DNA of 44,602 bases, taken from contig NZ_AJJL01000050.1 of assembly GCF_000257905.1 (NCBI RefSeq), positions 1-44,602 of the forward strand, written 5' to 3'. The notes beneath the pieces are model-generated. The model saw only the letters and a list, made by a program, of their open reading frames with translations. It did no database searches and was not told the origin of the DNA. Source of the DNA: Streptococcus mitis SK579 (GTDB lineage Bacteria > Bacillota > Bacilli > Lactobacillales > Streptococcaceae). Made by a program: the position numbers and the translations under genes. This document shows positions 24,726 to 34,279 of the stretch, piece by piece. Positions within the stretch are counted from its first letter, which is position 1. Each line of letters begins with the position of its first letter.

Positions 24726-27700
24726 ATGCAAAAAGGTAATTGGAACAAAAAGAGAGTTTATAGTATTCGAAAATTTTCAGTCGGTGCTTGCTCAGTGCTC
24801 ATAGGAAGTTGTGTGCTATTGTTAGGATCAAGTTTTAGCCTAGCTTCTGTTGCCCATGCGAATGAAAATACTAATGAACTAATTTCAATAAGTAAGCAGA
24901 ATGATGATTCTGAAAATCAAGGAGAGAGTGAACATACATCTGAAGTGATAGCTTCAGAAAAAGCAAGTGAACAAATGGATAATATATCTCTTAAGGATAA
25001 TGCAGATATTGTAGGTGTTTCTGACCAAACTCATGAAGATCACTCCCCAGCTACAGTTGCTGATAATAAAGAATTTTCTTTAGAAGAAGGTAAGACTGAA
25101 GTGAAAAGTATGATAGAAGAAACGAAAGTATCTGAGGAAAGAAATAAATCTGAGGAAAAACACAAATCTGAAGAAACAAATAAAACGGAATCACAAGATC
25201 CTGCTGTTTCAAAAGATAAGAAGGAATTCAAATCTGCTACAAATGAAGTTGTTGATAAGTTAATTGAAGATAGAAACCTTTCTTTCAATCAAAATTGGCA
25301 CTTTAAACTAAATGCCAATGCTAAAGAAGCTGTTAAACCAGATGCAGATATATCTTCTTGGAAAAAAATGGATCTTCCTCATGATTGGAGTATTCATTTT
25401 GATTTTGATCATGATTCACCATCTCAAAATGAAGGAGGACAACTGAATGGTGGAGATGGATGGTATCGTAAAACTTTTAAGTTAGACGAAAAAGATTTAA
25501 ATAAGGATGTTCGCGTGACCTTTGATGGAGTTTACATGGATTCACAAGTATTCGTCAATGGCCAACTTGTTGGACACTATCCAAATGGTTACAATCAATT
25601 TTCATACGACATTACCAATTATCTTTATAAGGATGGAAGAGAAAATGTTATTTCTGTTCATGCAGTAAACAAACAGCCAAGTAGTCGTTGGTATTCAGGA
25701 AGTGGCATCTATCGAGATGTGACCTTGCAGGTAACAGACAAGATTCATGTTGCAAAAAATGGAACAACTATTTTAACTCCAAAACTTGAACACCAACAAA
25801 ATGGTAAGGTTGAAACCCAAGTAAGCAGTAAAATTGTTAATACAGACAATAAAGACCATGAAATTGTAGCGGAGTATCAAATTTTTGAACGAGGTGGTCA
25901 GGCAGTTACAGAACTTGTTCGAACTGAGAGTAAAATTCTAAAAGCTAAGGAAACAATTCATTTGGATTCAGCATTAGAAGTTGAAAAACCTAAATTGTGG
26001 ACAGTGTCGTCCGATAAACCTGCTTTATATGAGATGGTAACTCGTATTTACAAAGATGGTCAGCTTGTAGATGCAAAGAAAGATTTATTTGGTTATCGTT
26101 ACTATAACTGGACTCCAGACCAAGGATTCTCTTTGAACGGTGAACACATCAAGTTCCATGGAGTTTCCTTGCACCATGATCACGGAGCACTAGGAGCAGA
26201 AGAAAACTACAAGGCTGAATATCGTCGTCTGAAACAGATGAAGGAGATGGGAGTGAATTCAATTCGTACAACCCACAATCCAGCAAGTCCTCAGACACTA
26301 CAGATTGCAGCTGAACTTGGTTTATTGGTTCAGGAAGAAGCTTTTGACACTTGGTATGGAGGTAAGAAACCATACGACTATGGTCGTTTCTTTGAAAAAG
26401 ATGCAACCCACCCTGAAGCTAAAAAAGGGGAAAAATGGTCAGATTATGATCTACGTACCATGGTAGAAAGAGACAAAAATAACCCAGCTGTCTTTATGTG
26501 GTCTATCGGAAATGAGATTGGAGAAGCTAATGGTGATGCCCACTCTTTAGCAACTGTAAAACGTTTGGTTAAAGTAATCAAGGACGTTGATAAGACTCGT
26601 TATGTGACTATGGGAGCAGATAAGTTCCGTTTTGGTAATGGTAGTGGTGGACATGAGAAAATTGCTGATGAACTAGATGCGGTTGGATTCAACTACTCTG
26701 AAGATAATTACAAGAAACTTCGTGCTAAACATCCAAATTGGTTGATTTATGGTTCAGAGACTTCTTCAGCTACTCGCACTCGTGGAAGTTATTATCGTCC
26801 AGAGCGTGAATTGGTACACAGTAATCAAGACTATAGGAACTATGAGCAGTCTGACTATGGAAATGATCGTGTTGGTTGGGGTAAAACGGCAACAGCTTCA
26901 TGGACTTTTGACCGTGACAATGCTGGCTATGCTGGACAGTTTATCTGGACCGGTACTGACTACATTGGTGAACCTACTCCATGGCACAACCAAAATCAAA
27001 CACCAGTCAAAAGTTCTTATTTTGGTATTGTAGATACAGCTGGTATTCCAAAAAATGATTTCTATCTTTACCAGAGCCAATGGGTATCTGCTCAGAAAAA
27101 ACCGATGGTTCACCTACTTCCCCACTGGAACTGGGAGGACTCAGCTCTAAAAGATAATGTAGCTGATGCAGATGGTAAAATTCCAGTTCGTGCCTACTCT
27201 AACGCTGCAAGTGTGGAGTTATTGTTGAACGGTGAATCATTGGGACAGAAGACCTTCACTAAAAAACAAACCAGTGATGGGCGAACTTACCAAGAAGGTG
27301 CTAATACTAATGAATTGTATCTTGAATGGAAAGTTGCCTATCAACCAGGTACCTTGGAAGCAATAGCTCGTGATGAATCTGGCAAGGAAATTGCTCGAGA
27401 CAAGATCACAACTGCTGGCAAACCAGCAGCTGTTCGTCTCATCAAAGAAGAGCAGGCAATTGCGGCAGATGGTAAAGATTTGACTTACATCTACTACGAA
27501 ATCGTTGACAGTCAAGGGAATATAGTCCCAACTGCCAATAATCTGGTTCGTTTCCAATTGCATGGACAAGGTCAACTTGTCGGTGTCGATAATGGTGAAC
27601 AAGCCAGCCGTGAACGCTATAAAGCACAAGCAGATGGTTCTTGGATTCGCAGAGCCTTTAACGGTAAAGGTGTTGCCATTGTCAAATCGACTGAGCAAGC

Positions 27701-30700
27701 AGGAAAATTTACTCTTACTGCTCATTCTGATCTCTTGAAATCGGATCAAGTGACTGTCTTTACTGGTAAAAAAGAAGGACAAGAAAAGACTGTTTTGGGT
27801 ACAGAAGTAGCAAAAGTTCGTACATTGCTAGGTAAAGATCCAAAAATGCCGAAGACGGTAGCATTTGTATATAGTGATGGTAGTCGTGAGAAACATCCAG
27901 CAACCTGGTCTCAAGTTGATGTTAGTAAAGCAGGAGTTGTGACTGCTAAAGGCACAGCAAATGGACGTGAAGTCGAGGCTCGAGTTGAAGTTCTAGCAAT
28001 TGCAAAAGAACTTTCTACTGTAAAACGTGTTGCACCTGGAGCAGACTTGAGTGCTATTGACAAATACGTTTCTATTGCCGTTACGGATGGAAGCCTACAA
28101 GAATACGAGGTAGATAACTGGGAGATTGCGGAAGCAGATAAAGCCAAACTTTCAGTAGCTGGATCACGTATTCCAATGACTGGCCAACTGGGTGGTGAGA
28201 CTATTCACGCTACCCTTGTAGTAGAAGATGGCGATGTAGCTGCTCCTGTGGTCCCAACTGTTACTGTTGGTGGCGAAGCTGCCACTGGTCTTACTAGCCA
28301 AAATCCAATGCAATACCGAACTCTTGCTTACGGTTCATCCTTGCCAGAAGTCGTAGCAAGTGCTGAAAATGCTGATGTTACAGTCCTTCAAGCAAGTGCA
28401 GCAAACGGCATGCGTGCAAGCATCTATATTCAACCAAAAGATGGTGGCCCTCTTCAAACCTATGCAATCCAATTTCTAGAAGAAGCACCAAAAATTAACC
28501 ATTTGAGCTTACAAGTTGAGCAAGCTGACGGCCTTAAAGAAGACCAAACAGTGAAATTGTCTGTACTAGGTCACTATCAGGACGGGACACAAGCAGTTTT
28601 ACCAGCTGATAAAGTAACCTTCTCTACAAGCGGTGAAGGCGAAGTCGCAGCCCGTCAAGGAATGCTGGAGTTGCATAAACCAGGAGAAGTCACTTTGAAA
28701 GCTGAATATGAGGGTGCTACAGGTCAAATCAATCTTACTATTCAAGCCAATACTGAGAAGAAGATTGCGCAATCCATCCGTCCTGTAAATGTAGTGACAG
28801 ATTTACATCAAGAACCTACTCTTCCAACAACAGTAACTGTTGAGTATGACAAAGGTTTCCCTAAAACTCATAAAGTTACATGGCAAGCTATTCCAAAAGA
28901 AAAACTAGACCACTATCAAACCTTTGAGGTGTTAGGTGAAGTTGAAGGGATTGATCTTGAGGCGCGTGCCAAAGTCTCTGTAGAAGGCATCGTTTCGGTT
29001 GAAGAAGTCAGTGTGACAACACCGATCGCAGAAGCGCCACAATTACCAGAGAGTGTTCGAACTTATGATTCAAATGGTCACGTTTCATCAGCTAAGGTTA
29101 CATGGGACGTGATTCAATCAGATCAATACGCTAAGGAGGGTATCTTTACAGTTAATGGTCACCTAGAAGGTACGCAATTAACTACTAAACTCCATGTTCG
29201 TGTGTCTGCTCAAACAGAGCAAGGAGCAAATATTTCTGACCAATGGACCGGTTCAGAATTGCCACTTGCCTTTGCTTCAGACTCAAATCCAACCGACCCT
29301 GTTTCAAATGTCAACGATAAATTGATTTCCTTTAATGACCGTCCAGCCAATCGTTGGACAAACTGGAATCGTAGTAATCCCGAAGCTTCAGTCGGTGTTC
29401 TGTTTGGAGATTCAGGTATCTTGAGCAAACGCTCCGTTGATAATCTGAGTGTCGGATTCCACGAAGACCATGGAGTTGGTGTACCTAAGTCTTATGTGAT
29501 TGAGTATTATGTTGGTAATACTGCTCCAACAGCTCCTAAGAATCCTAGCTTTGTAGGTAATGAGAACCATGTCTTTAATGATTCTGCCAACTGGAAATCA
29601 GTGACTAATCTAAAAGCCCCTGCTCAACTCAAGGCTGGAGAAATGAACCACTTTAGCTTTGATAAAGTTGAAACCTATGCTGTTCGTATTCGTATGGTTA
29701 AAGCAGATAACAAGCGTGGAACGTCTATCACAGAAGTACAAATCTTTGCGAAACAAGTTGCGGCAGCCAAACAAGGACAAGCAAGAATCCAAGTTGACGG
29801 CAAAGACTTAGCAAACTTCAACCCTGATTTGACAGACTACTACCTTGAGTCTGTAGATGGAAAAGTTCCGGCAGTCACAGCAAGTGTTAGCAACAATGGT
29901 CTCGCTACCGTCGTTCCAAGCGTTCGTGAAGGTGAGCCAGCTCGTGTCATCGCGAAAGCTGAAAATGGCGATATCTTAGGAGAATACCGTCTGCACTTCA
30001 CTAAGGATAAGAACTTACTTTCTCATAAACCAGTTGCTGCGGTTAAACAAGCTCGCTTGTTGCAACTAGGGCAACCACTTGAATTGCCGACTAAGGTTCC
30101 GGTATACTTCACAGGTAAAGACGGCTACGAAACAAAAGACCTGACAGTTGAATGGGAAGAAGTTCCAGCAGAAAATCTGACAAAAGCAGGTCAATTTACT
30201 GTTCGAGGTCGTGTCCTTGGTAGCAATCTTACTGCAGAGTTCACTGTACGAGTGACAGATAAACTTGGTGAGGCTCTTTCAGATAACTCTAACTATGATG
30301 AAAATGGTAATCAGGCCTTTGCTTCAGCAACCAACGATATTGATAAAGACTCTCATGACCGCGTTGACTATCTCAATGACAGAGATCATTCAGAAAATCG
30401 TCGTTGGACAAACTGGTCTGCAAGACCGTCTACCAATCCAGAAGTATCAGCAGGCGTTATCTTCCGTGAAAATGGGAAGATTGTAGAACGGACTGTTGCA
30501 CAAGGAAAAGTTCAGTTCTTTGCAGATAGTGGTACAGATGCACCATCTAAACTTGTTTTGGAACGTTATGTTGGTCCAGACTTTGAAGTGCCTACCTACT
30601 ATTCAAACTACCAAGCCTACGAATCTGGACATCCATTTAACAATCCAGAAAATTGGGAAGCTGTGCCTTATCGTGCGGATAAAGACATTGCAGCTGGTGA

Positions 30701-31889
30701 TGAAATCAACGTAACATTTAAAGCTGTCAAAGCTAAAGCTATGAGATGGCGTATGGAGCGCAAAGCAGATAAGAGCGGTGTTGCGATGATTGAGATGACC
30801 TTCCTTGCACCAAGCGAATTGCCTCAAGAAAGCACTCAATCGAAGATTCTTGTAGATGGAAAAGAACTTGCTGATTTCGCTGAAAATCGTCAAGATTATC
30901 AAATCACCTATAAAGGTCAACGGCCAAAAGTCGCAGTTGAAGAAAACAATCAAGTAGCTTCAACTGTGGTAGATAGTGGCGATGATAGTCTTCCAGTACT
31001 TGTTCGCCTCGTTTCAGAAAGTGGAAAACAAGTCAAGGAATACCGTATCCAGTTGACTAAGGAAAAACCAGTTTTTGAGAAAACAGTTGCTGCAGTACAA
31101 GAAGAACTTCCAAAACTTGAATTGGTTGAAAAAGATTTAGCCTACAAGACAGTTGAGAAAAAAGATTCAACACTGTATCTAGGTGAAACTCGTGTCCTCC
31201 AAGAAGGAAAAGTTGGTAAGGAACGTATCTTTACAAGCACTAATCCTGATGGAAGTAAGGAAGAAAAACTCCATGAAGTGGTAGAGGCACCAACAGACCG
31301 CATCGTCTTGGTTGGAACCAAACCAGGAACCTCTCTTTCAGAAGATGAAGTGAAAAATCTTGTGCTTAACAGACCAGAACTTGTTGTCGAAGAAGAAGCT
31401 GTCGACTTCAAGGTTCAGGAACGTAAGTCTGACAAGTTGTATCTAGGTGAAAGCCGTGTCCTCCAAGAAGGAAAACAAGGTGTCCGTGTTCACTTGATTG
31501 AAGTAGAAAATGGCAAGCGGACTGAGAAAGAAAGCTATGATAAAGTTATAGCTCAGGATCGTATTGTAGAGGTTGGTACAGCTATAAAAGATACAAAATC
31601 AGCCCCTCAAGAACAGCTTAAAGCAGCTCCTAAAGAAGCTAGTAAGTCTGTGTTACAAGATCAAGAAGTTCAAAAACCAGAATCTCAAGAAACTACAAAA
31701 CAACAAGTATCAACTGAGAAAACGGATGTAAAACAAGTGAGCTCACGTTCAGTTGAAGCCCAGCAAGATGAAAAGAATCACTTGCCAAACACTGGAACAG
31801 AGGCAGAACAGGCAGCAGTAGCAGCAGGTTTAGCTCTTCTAGGTTTGAGTGCAGGCTTAGTAGCCACTAAAGGTAAAAAAGAAGACTAG
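24726..31889 (+). CDS. bgaA: Surface-anchored exo-beta-1,4-galactosidase BgaA
   Basis: About 2387 aa. A YSIRK signal peptide (YSIRKFSVGACSVLIGS; cleavage near AHA-NE) is followed by a Glu/Lys-rich linker. The GH2 domains follow: sugar binding, Ig-like and the TIM barrel. Catalytic acid/base Glu597 (SIGNEIGEANGD) and nucleophile Glu678 (IYGSETSSA) are 81 residues apart, as in pneumococcal BgaA (564/645). Bacterial Ig-like (Big_4) modules come next, then two CBM71-type modules that bind lactose/LacNAc (about 1500-1680 and 1850-2030), two G5-like modules (about 2137-2290), LPNTG (2353-2357), a hydrophobic segment and KGKKED. It removes terminal galactose from host glycans and aids adherence. I chose the ATG at 24726 (AAGGGGG upstream). 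The longest frame would begin at a TTG inside the -35 box. Pneumococcal BgaA is about 2230 aa. Confidence 0.95.
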   Translation: MQKGNWNKKRVYSIRKFSVGACSVLIGSCVLLLGSSFSLASVAHANENTNELISISKQNDDSENQGESEHTSEVIASEKASEQMDNISLKDNADIVGVSDQTHEDHSPATVADNKEFSLEEGKTEVKSMIEETKVSEERNKSEEKHKSEETNKTESQDPAVSKDKKEFKSATNEVVDKLIEDRNLSFNQNWHFKLNANAKEAVKPDADISSWKKMDLPHDWSIHFDFDHDSPSQNEGGQLNGGDGWYRKTFKLDEKDLNKDVRVTFDGVYMDSQVFVNGQLVGHYPNGYNQFSYDITNYLYKDGRENVISVHAVNKQPSSRWYSGSGIYRDVTLQVTDKIHVAKNGTTILTPKLEHQQNGKVETQVSSKIVNTDNKDHEIVAEYQIFERGGQAVTELVRTESKILKAKETIHLDSALEVEKPKLWTVSSDKPALYEMVTRIYKDGQLVDAKKDLFGYRYYNWTPDQGFSLNGEHIKFHGVSLHHDHGALGAEENYKAEYRRLKQMKEMGVNSIRTTHNPASPQTLQIAAELGLLVQEEAFDTWYGGKKPYDYGRFFEKDATHPEAKKGEKWSDYDLRTMVERDKNNPAVFMWSIGNEIGEANGDAHSLATVKRLVKVIKDVDKTRYVTMGADKFRFGNGSGGHEKIADELDAVGFNYSEDNYKKLRAKHPNWLIYGSETSSATRTRGSYYRPERELVHSNQDYRNYEQSDYGNDRVGWGKTATASWTFDRDNAGYAGQFIWTGTDYIGEPTPWHNQNQTPVKSSYFGIVDTAGIPKNDFYLYQSQWVSAQKKPMVHLLPHWNWEDSALKDNVADADGKIPVRAYSNAASVELLLNGESLGQKTFTKKQTSDGRTYQEGANTNELYLEWKVAYQPGTLEAIARDESGKEIARDKITTAGKPAAVRLIKEEQAIAADGKDLTYIYYEIVDSQGNIVPTANNLVRFQLHGQGQLVGVDNGEQASRERYKAQADGSWIRRAFNGKGVAIVKSTEQAGKFTLTAHSDLLKSDQVTVFTGKKEGQEKTVLGTEVAKVRTLLGKDPKMPKTVAFVYSDGSREKHPATWSQVDVSKAGVVTAKGTANGREVEARVEVLAIAKELSTVKRVAPGADLSAIDKYVSIAVTDGSLQEYEVDNWEIAEADKAKLSVAGSRIPMTGQLGGETIHATLVVEDGDVAAPVVPTVTVGGEAATGLTSQNPMQYRTLAYGSSLPEVVASAENADVTVLQASAANGMRASIYIQPKDGGPLQTYAIQFLEEAPKINHLSLQVEQADGLKEDQTVKLSVLGHYQDGTQAVLPADKVTFSTSGEGEVAARQGMLELHKPGEVTLKAEYEGATGQINLTIQANTEKKIAQSIRPVNVVTDLHQEPTLPTTVTVEYDKGFPKTHKVTWQAIPKEKLDHYQTFEVLGEVEGIDLEARAKVSVEGIVSVEEVSVTTPIAEAPQLPESVRTYDSNGHVSSAKVTWDVIQSDQYAKEGIFTVNGHLEGTQLTTKLHVRVSAQTEQGANISDQWTGSELPLAFASDSNPTDPVSNVNDKLISFNDRPANRWTNWNRSNPEASVGVLFGDSGILSKRSVDNLSVGFHEDHGVGVPKSYVIEYYVGNTAPTAPKNPSFVGNENHVFNDSANWKSVTNLKAPAQLKAGEMNHFSFDKVETYAVRIRMVKADNKRGTSITEVQIFAKQVAAAKQGQARIQVDGKDLANFNPDLTDYYLESVDGKVPAVTASVSNNGLATVVPSVREGEPARVIAKAENGDILGEYRLHFTKDKNLLSHKPVAAVKQARLLQLGQPLELPTKVPVYFTGKDGYETKDLTVEWEEVPAENLTKAGQFTVRGRVLGSNLTAEFTVRVTDKLGEALSDNSNYDENGNQAFASATNDIDKDSHDRVDYLNDRDHSENRRWTNWSARPSTNPEVSAGVIFRENGKIVERTVAQGKVQFFADSGTDAPSKLVLERYVGPDFEVPTYYSNYQAYESGHPFNNPENWEAVPYRADKDIAAGDEINVTFKAVKAKAMRWRMERKADKSGVAMIEMTFLAPSELPQESTQSKILVDGKELADFAENRQDYQITYKGQRPKVAVEENNQVASTVVDSGDDSLPVLVRLVSESGKQVKEYRIQLTKEKPVFEKTVAAVQEELPKLELVEKDLAYKTVEKKDSTLYLGETRVLQEGKVGKERIFTSTNPDGSKEEKLHEVVEAPTDRIVLVGTKPGTSLSEDEVKNLVLNRPELVVEEEAVDFKVQERKSDKLYLGESRVLQEGKQGVRVHLIEVENGKRTEKESYDKVIAQDRIVEVGTAIKDTKSAPQEQLKAAPKEASKSVLQDQEVQKPESQETTKQQVSTEKTDVKQVSSRSVEAQQDEKNHLPNTGTEAEQAAVAAGLALLGLSAGLVATKGKKED

Positions 31890-31951
31890 AAATTTTGATA
31901 CCTTCTTTATCGTTAAAGATTAGAGAGAAGTTCTTGTCCTAGATAGAAGAT

Positions 31952-31990
31952 AAATCCCTTGGAATATAAGTTTCTAAGGGATTTTCTTTG
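31952..31990 (+). terminator. Terminator of bgaA
   Basis: AAATCCCTT and AAGGGATTT form a 9-bp stem with a 15-base loop and a TTCTTT tail. Confidence 0.82.
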
Positions 31991-32035
31991 TATAAAATTG
32001 TATAGTGTTATTGTCTATCCTATTTTGTAGAGAAA

Positions 32036-32070
32036 GCAAAAATCCCTAGGCCTTAACTTTCTAGGGATTT
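32036..32070 (-). terminator. Terminator of the DUF3397-like gene
   Basis: On the minus strand AAATCCCTAG and CTAGGGATTT form a 10-bp stem with an 11-base loop, followed by a short T run. It sits 2 bases after the stop codon and resembles the nearby bgaA terminator. Confidence 0.8.
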
Positions 32071-32072
32071 GA

Positions 32073-32432
32073 CTATTTCATTAAGAACAATTCAACAATC
32101 ATCTCGATATACATGACAAGGATTACTAAGAATCCTGCACGCCAGAAGAATTTGATGAATTTAGGATAGTAAAAGCTGCGTTTTTTCAAAAGGAAGAAAA
32201 AAACGAGAATAATGGCTAGGAGTGAGAGGGCTAGGCCTAGTCTAGGGAGGAAATTATGGGTAAAGGTTTTAGCTGTAATAAGGTAATATTCAAATACCAA
32301 GACTGGAAAAGCCAAATCCGCAAAGTTTCGTCCTAGTTTTTTTAATCTAAAAAGTTTGGTTATGATAATGCAGACTACTAAGGTCAGTATCAATAATAAA
32401 ATAGATGCTAATTTCATTAAAATCATACCCAT
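32073..32432 (-). CDS. Small membrane protein, probably DUF3397 family
   Basis: Up to 119 aa with four membrane segments (near 8-25, 42-58, 65-83 and 96-115) and basic loops (RLKKLGR, LLKKRSFYYPKF). Size, layout and isolated position fit the DUF3397 proteins of lactobacilli and streptococci, whose function is unknown. The start is uncertain: ATGs at 32432, 32426 and 32417 (MKLASILL) are all possible, and none has a strong ribosome site. On the minus strand a TGATACAAT extended -10 lies just upstream of the first ATG, which argues for the third. It is divergent from mnmL. Confidence 0.7.
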   Translation of the reverse strand: MGMILMKLASILLLILTLVVCIIITKLFRLKKLGRNFADLAFPVLVFEYYLITAKTFTHNFLPRLGLALSLLAIILVFFFLLKKRSFYYPKFIKFFWRAGFLVILVMYIEMIVELFLMK

Positions 32433-32496
32433 ATTGTATCATAAAAAATCGCTAATGGAAACGAGAAACAGAGGAATTTATAGGAAAGTCAGGCTT

Positions 32497-32525
32497 TTGA
32501 GATTGTGGGTGTTTTTTGTTATAAT
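32497..32525 (+). promoter_or_regulatory. mnmL promoter
   Basis: TTGAGA (32497-32502), a 17-bp spacer and TATAAT (32520-32525) with an upstream TGT. The predicted start of transcription coincides with the ATG at 32533. Confidence 0.7.
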
Positions 32526-32532
32526 GAAGGTT

Positions 32533-33480
32533 ATGAAATCTTATAACACCTTGAATGATTATTATCGAAAACTCTTTGGAGAAAAGACCTTTAAAGTCCC
32601 TATTGATGCGGGGTTTGACTGTCCCAATCGTGATGGGACTGTGGCTCATGGAGGCTGTACTTTTTGTACGGTTTCAGGTTCTGGAGATGCTATCGTAGCA
32701 CCAGATGCGCCTATCCGTGAGCAATTTTATAAGGAAATTGACTTTATGCACCGTAAGTGGCCAGATGTTCAGAAGTATCTGGTTTATTTTCAAAATTTTA
32801 CCAACACCCATGAAAAGGTGGAAGTCATCCGAGAGCGCTATGAGCAGGCTATCAATGAGCCAGGTGTGGTCGGAATCAATATTGGAACAAGACCAGACTG
32901 TTTACCAGACGAAACCATCGAATATTTGGCTGAGTTGTCGGAACGCATGCATGTGACGGTAGAATTGGGCTTGCAGACTACTTATGAAGAAACCTCTGAC
33001 TTGATTAACCGCGCCCATTCCTATGAGTTGTATGTGGAAACGGTCAAGCGTTTGAGAAAGTATCCAAAGATTGAGATTGTTTCCCATCTGATCAATGGCT
33101 TGCCTGGTGAAACCCATGAGATGATGATTGAAAATGTCCGTCGCTGTGTCACGGATAACGATATTCAAGGGATTAAACTGCACTTGCTCCATCTTATGAC
33201 AAATACTCGTATGCAACGAGACTATCACGAGGGACGTTTGCAATTGATGAGTCAGGAAGAATATGTCAAGGTCATCTGTGACCAACTGGAAATCATTCCC
33301 AAACATATTGTCATCCATCGAATCACAGGAGATGCACCTAGAGATATGCTGATTGGCCCTATGTGGAGCCTCAATAAATGGGAAGTTCTCAACAGCATTG
33401 AGATGGAGATGCGACGTCGTGGAAGTGTTCAAGGATGCAAGGCTGTAAAACAGGAGTTTGAAAATGAAAAGACCACTTGA
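32533..33480 (+). CDS. mnmL: Radical SAM protein MnmL (YtqA/TIGR01212 family)
   Basis: A 315-aa radical SAM enzyme. The cluster cysteines are Cys30, Cys42 and Cys45 in CPNRDG-VAHGGCTFC, the unusual wide spacing of the TIGR01212/YhcC group. A SAM-binding GSGD follows, with later family motifs (INIGTRPDCL, ELGLQT, HLINGLPGET, IKLHLLH). In Bacillus the orthologue YtqA works with YtqB in making mnm5s2U at tRNA wobble position 34, and the pair has been renamed MnmL/MnmM. I chose the ATG at 32533; the frame is open upstream to 32356, but that overlaps the divergent gene and the promoter. It overlaps mnmM by 17 bases. Confidence 0.88.
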   Translation: MKSYNTLNDYYRKLFGEKTFKVPIDAGFDCPNRDGTVAHGGCTFCTVSGSGDAIVAPDAPIREQFYKEIDFMHRKWPDVQKYLVYFQNFTNTHEKVEVIRERYEQAINEPGVVGINIGTRPDCLPDETIEYLAELSERMHVTVELGLQTTYEETSDLINRAHSYELYVETVKRLRKYPKIEIVSHLINGLPGETHEMMIENVRRCVTDNDIQGIKLHLLHLMTNTRMQRDYHEGRLQLMSQEEYVKVICDQLEIIPKHIVIHRITGDAPRDMLIGPMWSLNKWEVLNSIEMEMRRRGSVQGCKAVKQEFENEKTT

Positions 33481-34021
33481 GATGGCACATGATTTTTTGG
33501 CTGGGGTAGTGACTCAGGATGATATCGTAGTGGATGCGACCATGGGAAATGGTCATGACACCCTTTTTCTAGCCAAACTAGCCAAGAAAGTCTATGCCTT
33601 TGATATTCAGGAGCAAGCCTTGGAAAAGACGCAAGAGCGTTTGGACCAGGCTGGAATGACAAATGCCCAGTTAATCTTGCAGGGCCATGAGACACTGGAC
33701 CAGTTTGTGACAGAAGCCAAGGCAGGGATTTTTAATCTGGGCTATCTGCCGTCAGCTGATAAGTCTGTCATTACCCGACCTCAGACAACGATTGAAGCAT
33801 TAGAAAAGCTGTGTGGTTTACTTGTCAAAGGTGGACGAATTGCCATTATGATTTACTATGGTCATGAAGGAGGAGACATCGAGAAAGATGCTGTCTTGGA
33901 TTTTGTTAGCCAGTTGAACCAACAAGAGTACACAGCTACCATTTATCGAACCCTGAATCAAGTCAACAACCCACCATTTTTAGTGATGATTGAAAAATTA
34001 GAAAGATATAGACATGGATAA
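33464..34021 (+). CDS. mnmM: tRNA (mnm5s2U34) methyltransferase MnmM (YtqB family)
   Basis: A 185-aa SAM-dependent methyltransferase of the family long annotated as putative rRNA methylase (PF06962). SAM motif I is VDATMGNGHDTLFLA (about 27-41), followed by VYAFDIQ. NLGYLPSADK takes the place of the NPPY-type motif, and late motifs are GGRIAIMIYYGHEGG. It methylates the aminomethyl group of nm5s2U34 in Gram-positive tRNAs reading Lys, Glu and Gln codons. The ATG at 33464 follows AGGAG by 7 bases. It overlaps mnmL upstream and the small coiled-coil gene downstream (8 bases). Confidence 0.88.
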   Translation: MKRPLEMAHDFLAGVVTQDDIVVDATMGNGHDTLFLAKLAKKVYAFDIQEQALEKTQERLDQAGMTNAQLILQGHETLDQFVTEAKAGIFNLGYLPSADKSVITRPQTTIEALEKLCGLLVKGGRIAIMIYYGHEGGDIEKDAVLDFVSQLNQQEYTATIYRTLNQVNNPPFLVMIEKLERYRHG

Positions 34022-34268
34022 ACAATACCTACGTGAAAAGCTGGATGCCATGCGCCAGAATTTTGTTGAATCAACCCACCACGAACGAGCAGTGGGTGTG
34101 CTAGACCAAGCGCATATGAGCAAAAAAATGCTTAAAATCAAGAAAAAATTAGTTGCTCTTGAAATGGAACGGTGCCAGAGAAAAATTGAGCACAAAGATT
34201 GTTCCAAGATTGACCAAAAAATCAAAGAGCAGAAGGAGATATTTGAATTCTGTTGTAAAAAAGACTAA
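34014..34268 (+). CDS. Small charged coiled-coil protein
   Basis: 84 aa, strongly helical and basic (MDKQYLREKLDAMRQNFVES; KKMLKIKKKLVALEM; KIDQKIKEQKEIFEF), with three cysteines: one in MERCQRK, one in HKDCSK and the CC near the C-terminus. It has no membrane segment and no family I recognise. It overlaps the mnmM stop by 8 bases and is followed 11 bases later by the antiporter gene, so it is translated as part of the same operon. The conserved-looking arrangement suggests a real gene; the function is unknown. Confidence 0.65.
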   Translation: MDKQYLREKLDAMRQNFVESTHHERAVGVLDQAHMSKKMLKIKKKLVALEMERCQRKIEHKDCSKIDQKIKEQKEIFEFCCKKD

Positions 34269-34279
34269 GGAGGAAGTGC

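Noticed and set aside
26898..27782. Long minus-strand frames opposite bgaA (up to 181 codons)
   Set aside because: They are shadows of the highly conserved GH2-coding sequence and have no start signals.
29224..31000. Possible gene duplication inside bgaA (two RWTNW-containing blocks)
   Set aside because: These are the two expected CBM71-type modules of BgaA, not a new event.
32356..32532. Extended N-terminus of MnmL
   Set aside because: Overlaps the divergent membrane gene and the mnmL promoter; the extra residues are not like the family.
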